A stretch of DNA of 9,408 nt, taken from NCBI GenBank assembly GCA_964541595.1, contig CAZIRO010000116.1, forward strand, positions 1 through 9,408. The letters run 5' to 3'. This document shows positions 6,801 through 9,408 of this stretch, one piece after another. Within the stretch, counting starts at the first letter, position 1; every line of letters begins with the position of its first letter. The notes beneath the pieces are model-generated. The model was not told where the DNA came from, did no database searches, and worked only from the letters and a program-made list of their open reading frames with translations. The position numbers and the translations under genes were made by a program. This stretch comes from CAZIRO01 sp964541595 (GTDB lineage Bacteria > Acidobacteriota > HRBIN11).

Positions 6801-6822
6801 GATCGGGATCGAAGTATATACT
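6794..6822 (+). promoter_or_regulatory. Strong sigma70-type promoter of rpsU
   Basis: Consensus -35 TTGACA at 6794-6799, an ideal 17-bp spacer and -10 TATACT (5 of 6) at 6817-6822. The predicted start near 6829 gives a leader of about 30 nt carrying the Shine-Dalgarno. This is the best promoter in the window and fits a highly expressed ribosomal protein gene. Confidence 0.8.
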
Positions 6823-6859
6823 TTAAACGAACCGAAACAGAACCAGAGGGGGTGGAGTC

Positions 6860-7072
6860 TTGGTCCTGGTTGTCGTCAATCCGAACGAATCGCTGGACAG
6901 TGCGCTGAAGCGGTTCAAGCGGAAGGTCCAGGAAGAAGATATTATGAAAGAGATTAAAAAACACTCGTTCTATATGAAACCCGGAGAACGACGACGTGCG
7001 AAAGAGGCACTGGCCCGCAAGCGGTTGCGTCGTCGCTTACGGCGTATGCGGCAATATCAACGCAAGTCCTGA
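6860..7072 (+). CDS. rpsU: Small ribosomal subunit protein bS21
   Basis: Ribosomal protein of the 30S subunit, sited near the 3' end of 16S rRNA and involved in initiation. The 70 residues match the family in length and pattern: short hydrophobic N-terminus (VLVVVNPNES), the core LDSALKRFKRKVQEEDIMKE (12-31), FYMKPGERRR (37-46), and a basic Arg/Lys-rich C-terminal helix. The start is a TTG at 6860, preceded by GAGGGGG at 6845-6851 with 8-base spacing; no ATG or GTG in frame gives the family N-terminus. The gene appears to have its own consensus promoter and a downstream hairpin, so it is probably largely monocistronic, with possible readthrough into the histidine kinase gene. The usual dnaG-rpoD partners are not here. 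Confidence 0.95.
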   Translation: MVLVVVNPNESLDSALKRFKRKVQEEDIMKEIKKHSFYMKPGERRRAKEALARKRLRRRLRRMRQYQRKS

Positions 7073-7092
7073 TCATGTGTTCAGCCCGCCCG

Positions 7093-7148
7093 AGCCCGCC
7101 ATGTCGCGGTCCGGCCCGCCCTCGCACATGGCGGGCTTCTGTTTCTAA
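7093..7148 (+). terminator. GC-rich hairpin after rpsU, probable (partial) intrinsic terminator
   Basis: Perfect 12-bp inverted repeat AGCCCGCCATGT (7093-7104) and ACATGGCGGGCT (7126-7137) with a 21-nt GC-rich loop, followed by a broken T-tract TTCTGTTTCT. The loop is larger and the T-run poorer than in a classic terminator. Two other copies of GCCCGCC (7084-7090, 7114-7120) could compete for the same right arm (GGCGGGC, 7130-7136). Confidence 0.65.
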
Positions 7149-7163
7149 TCCGCAGGTCCGATC

Positions 7164-8192
7164 ATGACCGGACGTGAGCAGCGCGGAATCCGCCCAATCC
7201 GATACCCGATCGCCACCTGGATTCTCCTGTATGCACTGATCATCGCCGGCGGGATCGGGATCGGTTTTGCATTCGGCTGGTCGCCGCTCACGACTTACAG
7301 CTGGTGGGCGACCGGGGTGCTCATCGGCACGATCGGTCTGGGCATACTCGCATGGTGGTGGACGTACAGACATTCAGCCCCTCCGGACGACAGACCGTCC
7401 GGCTCACAGGCGACGGATATGTCGCAAACCGGGCGCCTTCCGGGCAGCACCTACGAGCGCTACCTGCCGATGTTGCTCTATGAAGTCCTCCATGAACTGA
7501 AACAGCCTCTGACCATCATGGACGGGTATATCCAACTGCTGCAAAAACGGGAGACCGATGCGCAGACCCGCTCCGATCTCGCCGCCGTTCACCGGCAGAT
7601 TCGACGTATGATGGCCTACATTGAGCGATTTCGTCAGCCGGTCCATCTCGCAACGCATCCGGAATGGACGGACGTGATGGAGATCGTACGCGGTGTATTG
7701 CAGATATTCACACCCGTTGCGCGCCGGCATCACGTGCGTCTGGATCTGGAATTGTATTCGATCCCGCCGGTATGCATCCGCGCGCAGGAATGGGAACAGC
7801 TGCTCTGGAACCTCTTGGAAAACGGATTGAAGGCATTACAGGCCGTTCCGCCCGAACAGCGGGTACTGACCTTACGGATTCATCATTTCACACCGGTATG
7901 GGACGTGACCGAACGGTCGGAAGACGCCCGCGCCCCGCTGTGTGGCCTCACGCTGGTCGTTCGGGATACGGGGCCCGGCATCCCGCCGGACGAGCAGGCA
8001 GCCATATTTACGCCGTTTTTTTCGCGCCGACCCGGGACCCGACACATGGGCCTGGGACTGGCCATCTGTCGGTATATTGTGGAACGCAACGGCGGACGCA
8101 TTGAAGTTCGTTCCGCACCCGGTCGGGGTACCGAATTTCGCGTATGGTGGCCGTGTGCCCGGCCGCATACGGATTACAACGACCGTCAGTGA
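7164..8192 (+). CDS. Orphan membrane sensor histidine kinase
   Basis: Two-component sensor kinase of 342 residues that autophosphorylates on His and passes phosphate to a response regulator not present in this window. Two adjacent membrane helices (about 16-37 and 47-66) are joined by roughly nine residues, so there is no extracellular sensor domain; sensing may occur in the membrane or through partners. The cytoplasmic part has a HisKA H-box HELKQPLT with His110, an N-box NLLENGLKAL with Asn220, G1 DTGPGIP (268-274), F-box FTPFF, and G2 GLGLAICRYIVERNGG (296-311), so the catalytic core is complete. The ATG at 7164 has CAGG seven bases upstream. It begins 26 bp after the rpsU hairpin, leaving no room for its own promoter in between. 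Its TGA overlaps the stop of the convergent proline dehydrogenase gene by 7 nt. Confidence 0.92.
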   Translation: MTGREQRGIRPIRYPIATWILLYALIIAGGIGIGFAFGWSPLTTYSWWATGVLIGTIGLGILAWWWTYRHSAPPDDRPSGSQATDMSQTGRLPGSTYERYLPMLLYEVLHELKQPLTIMDGYIQLLQKRETDAQTRSDLAAVHRQIRRMMAYIERFRQPVHLATHPEWTDVMEIVRGVLQIFTPVARRHHVRLDLELYSIPPVCIRAQEWEQLLWNLLENGLKALQAVPPEQRVLTLRIHHFTPVWDVTERSEDARAPLCGLTLVVRDTGPGIPPDEQAAIFTPFFSRRPGTRHMGLGLAICRYIVERNGGRIEVRSAPGRGTEFRVWWPCARPHTDYNDRQ

Positions 8193-9094
8193 AACAGGTG
8201 CCGCAGCACGAACAGCACGTTCGCCGGTCGCTCGGCGAGTCTGCGCATGAAATACGGATACCAGTGCGTCCCGTATGGGACGTAAATGCGCAGGATCCAG
8301 CCTTCCCGGATCAATCGTTGCTGCAGGTCGCGACGCACACCGTACAGCATCTGAAACTCGAAACTCCGCGGGTCACGACCGATCGCCCGCGTGTATGCCA
8401 TTGCCTCCTCGATAATGCGCGCGTCGTGCGTGGCGATCGCATGGTACTGCCCGGAATCCAGCAGGATTTTCATCAAATGCACGTAATTCCGATCGACTTC
8501 TTTTTTCCGGGGGAATGCCACACTCGGGGGTTCCTTATATGCCCCCTTCACGAGACGGACTTTAATACCCCGTTCGATCAGACGCCGGACGTCCCGTTCG
8601 CTCCGGTACAGGTACGCCTGAATGGCGACGCCCACCCGTTCGAACCGGTCCCGCAAACGGTGAACAAGGTCTAGCGTAGCATCGGTATACGCACTGCTCT
8701 CCATATCGATCTCGACCATATTGTGCAACGCGTGCGCACGCTCCACCAGGGACTCCACCAGGTCGTAACACAGGGCGCGGTCGATATCCAGACCGAGATG
8801 CGTGGGTTTAATCGAAATGTTGCTGTCCAGCCCGTATGCATGGATCATCTGCAGGGACTGCACGTATGCCTGCTGCGCCACGCGCGCTTCCTGTTCCGAA
8901 CGCACGTTTTCGCCGAGCATATCCAGAGACGCCTTGGCACCCGCCTGTTGCAACTGGCGGATGGCAGCAATGGCTTCTTCCAGGGTTTCCCCGGCGATGA
9001 ATCGACGAACCAGTCGGCGGGTCGGTCGGAATCCGACCAGCCGCTGCTGCCATGCGGGTTGCTGACTCAGATAGAGGAATAATGCACGCATCAT
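8186..9094 (-). CDS. Monofunctional proline dehydrogenase
   Basis: FAD-dependent enzyme oxidising L-proline to pyrroline-5-carboxylate, passing electrons to the membrane quinone pool. At 302 residues it is the short stand-alone form (Thermus- and Bacillus-like), not bifunctional PutA. Seen: SIKPTHLGLD (94-103), EIDMESS (128-134), VAIQAYLYRSERDV (156-169), RLVKGAYKEPPSVAFP (180-195), ATHDARI (221-227), FEFQMLYGVR (245-254), and the C-terminal YVPYG...YPYFMRRLAERP with the substrate-carboxylate-binding arginine pair at 284-285. The ATG at 9094 is chosen because AGGAG lies eight bases upstream and the family N-terminus begins there; the frame runs open to 9175 but those 27 residues look non-coding. 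The partner P5C dehydrogenase is not in the window. The upstream region holds a candidate RNA switch and paired direct repeats, suggesting regulation. Confidence 0.95.
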   Translation of the reverse strand: MMRALFLYLSQQPAWQQRLVGFRPTRRLVRRFIAGETLEEAIAAIRQLQQAGAKASLDMLGENVRSEQEARVAQQAYVQSLQMIHAYGLDSNISIKPTHLGLDIDRALCYDLVESLVERAHALHNMVEIDMESSAYTDATLDLVHRLRDRFERVGVAIQAYLYRSERDVRRLIERGIKVRLVKGAYKEPPSVAFPRKKEVDRNYVHLMKILLDSGQYHAIATHDARIIEEAMAYTRAIGRDPRSFEFQMLYGVRRDLQQRLIREGWILRIYVPYGTHWYPYFMRRLAERPANVLFVLRHLFH

Positions 9095-9102
9095 GATACC
9101 GT

Positions 9103-9134
9103 CTCCTGTTGCGGATGCTCCACAGGAACATCCG
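9103..9134 (-). promoter_or_regulatory. Candidate pseudoknot masking the proline dehydrogenase ribosome binding site
   Basis: In the mRNA a 6-bp stem CGGATG/CATCCG (9134-9129 with 9117-9112) encloses an 11-nt loop containing TTCCTGT (9128-9122). That loop can pair with ACAGGAG (9109-9103), which includes the Shine-Dalgarno of the gene, as 6 Watson-Crick pairs plus one G-U. The arrangement is that of an H-type pseudoknot, with a short 2-nt third loop that makes it tight. A plain hairpin using only the second pairing is the alternative. No ligand is implied by the sequence. Confidence 0.35.
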
Positions 9135-9202
9135 GGTACGACTGATGTAAGGTGGTGCGGATTGCTGCGGTCCACCGATGGGAAAATGCGTCTGGTACCA
9201 GT

Positions 9203-9230
9203 GTATCAAAGGGATTCACAGCGTATCAAA
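9203..9230. repeat. Paired direct repeat GTATCAAA upstream of proline dehydrogenase gene
   Basis: GTATCAAA occurs at 9203-9210 and again at 9223-9230, exactly 20 bp apart, i.e. close to two helical turns and on the same DNA face. It lies about 110-135 bp upstream of the minus-strand start codon (read there as TTTGATAC). It could be an operator pair or contribute a TTGATA -35; no good -10 was found at proper spacing. Confidence 0.35.
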
Positions 9231-9241
9231 TCTTGAACCAT

Positions 9242-9382
9242 GGGATCGGGGCAGGCCATGGGACATGCGCACCACCGGAACCGCCGGTGGGCCGGTGGCC
9301 ACCGGTCTCGGGTCCCAGGTGGCGGGTATTTAGGTCTCAGGTCTCAGGTCCCGGGTGTCGGGTATTCCGGTGGCAGGTATTT
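9242..9382 (+). repeat. Dispersed palindrome-plus-heptamer repeat, copy 2
   Basis: Second copy, same orientation as copy 1. The box at 9242-9265 matches copy 1 at 21 of 24 positions; CACCGGAACC (9273-9282) matches 9 of 10; the palindrome CCGGTGGCCACCGG (9292-9305) starts 50 bp from the box start, exactly as in copy 1. GGT-led units follow: GGTCTCG, GGTCCCA, GGTGGCG, an 8-mer GGTATTTA, GGTCTCA, GGTCTCA, GGTCCCG, GGTGTCG, an 8-mer GGTATTCC, GGTGGCA, GGTATTT. The final bases (GACAGGGGAC, 9399-9408) resemble part of the copy 1 box region, so the element or another copy may continue past the window edge. The non-coding stretch 9095-9408 otherwise holds only the proline dehydrogenase leader elements. 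Confidence 0.8.
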
Positions 9383-9408
9383 GCGACGGGAGACGGAAGA
9401 CAGGGGAC

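Noticed and set aside
6310..6957. Plus-strand 215-codon open frame antisense to queC and running into rpsU
   Set aside because: It covers the rpsU promoter and the queC PP-loop on the opposite strand; no motifs of its own.

Overview
The window comes from a GC-rich Gram-negative bacterium. Support: a flagellar/type III-type export ATPase, two candidate secreted or lipid-anchored proteins, an envelope polytopic protein, Shine-Dalgarno-led genes and textbook sigma70-type promoters (TTGACA-17-TATACT ahead of rpsU). The species cannot be named from sequence alone. The promoters and ribosome binding sites argue against Bacteroidota. The MBL hydrolase and stand-alone proline dehydrogenase fit several deep-branching Gram-negative phyla equally well. 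No phage, transposase, CRISPR array, tRNA or rRNA was seen.

Layout. (1) 1-2005, plus strand: the C-terminal two thirds of a FliI/SctN-family ATPase (its N-terminus lies outside the window), a metallo-beta-lactamase-fold hydrolase overlapping it by 4 nt, and a small putative lipoprotein. (2) 2022-5217, plus strand: a promoter-like site, a secreted right-handed beta-helix protein, then a large GT-C-like multispanning membrane protein overlapping it by about 0.1 kb. These two look like a cell-surface carbohydrate module. (3) 5280-6663, minus strand: a NusG-like antiterminator of the UpxY/RfaH type, convergent with region 2, and upstream of it queC (preQ0 synthase). Between them lies a dispersed repeat element. 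(4) 6664-7163: a divergent queC/rpsU promoter region, rpsU with a TTG start, and a strong GC hairpin. (5) 7164-9094: an orphan membrane histidine kinase whose stop codon overlaps that of a convergent monofunctional proline dehydrogenase. (6) 9095-9408: the proline dehydrogenase leader, an 8-bp direct repeat, and a second copy of the dispersed repeat.

Most genes are ordinary housekeeping or envelope functions. The most notable non-coding signal is the two-copy repeat (5924-6034 and 9242-about 9382). Both copies have a conserved box, a perfect CCGGTGGCCACCGG palindrome exactly 50 bp from the box start, and an array of GGT-led heptamers beginning inside the palindrome's right arm. Other candidates are RNA-level: a possible pseudoknot masking the proline dehydrogenase ribosome binding site, a structured queC leader, and a hairpin between rpsU and the kinase with three alternative pairing partners. 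These were found by eye and not tested by folding or database searches. I did not find convincing evidence of a wholly new protein system.
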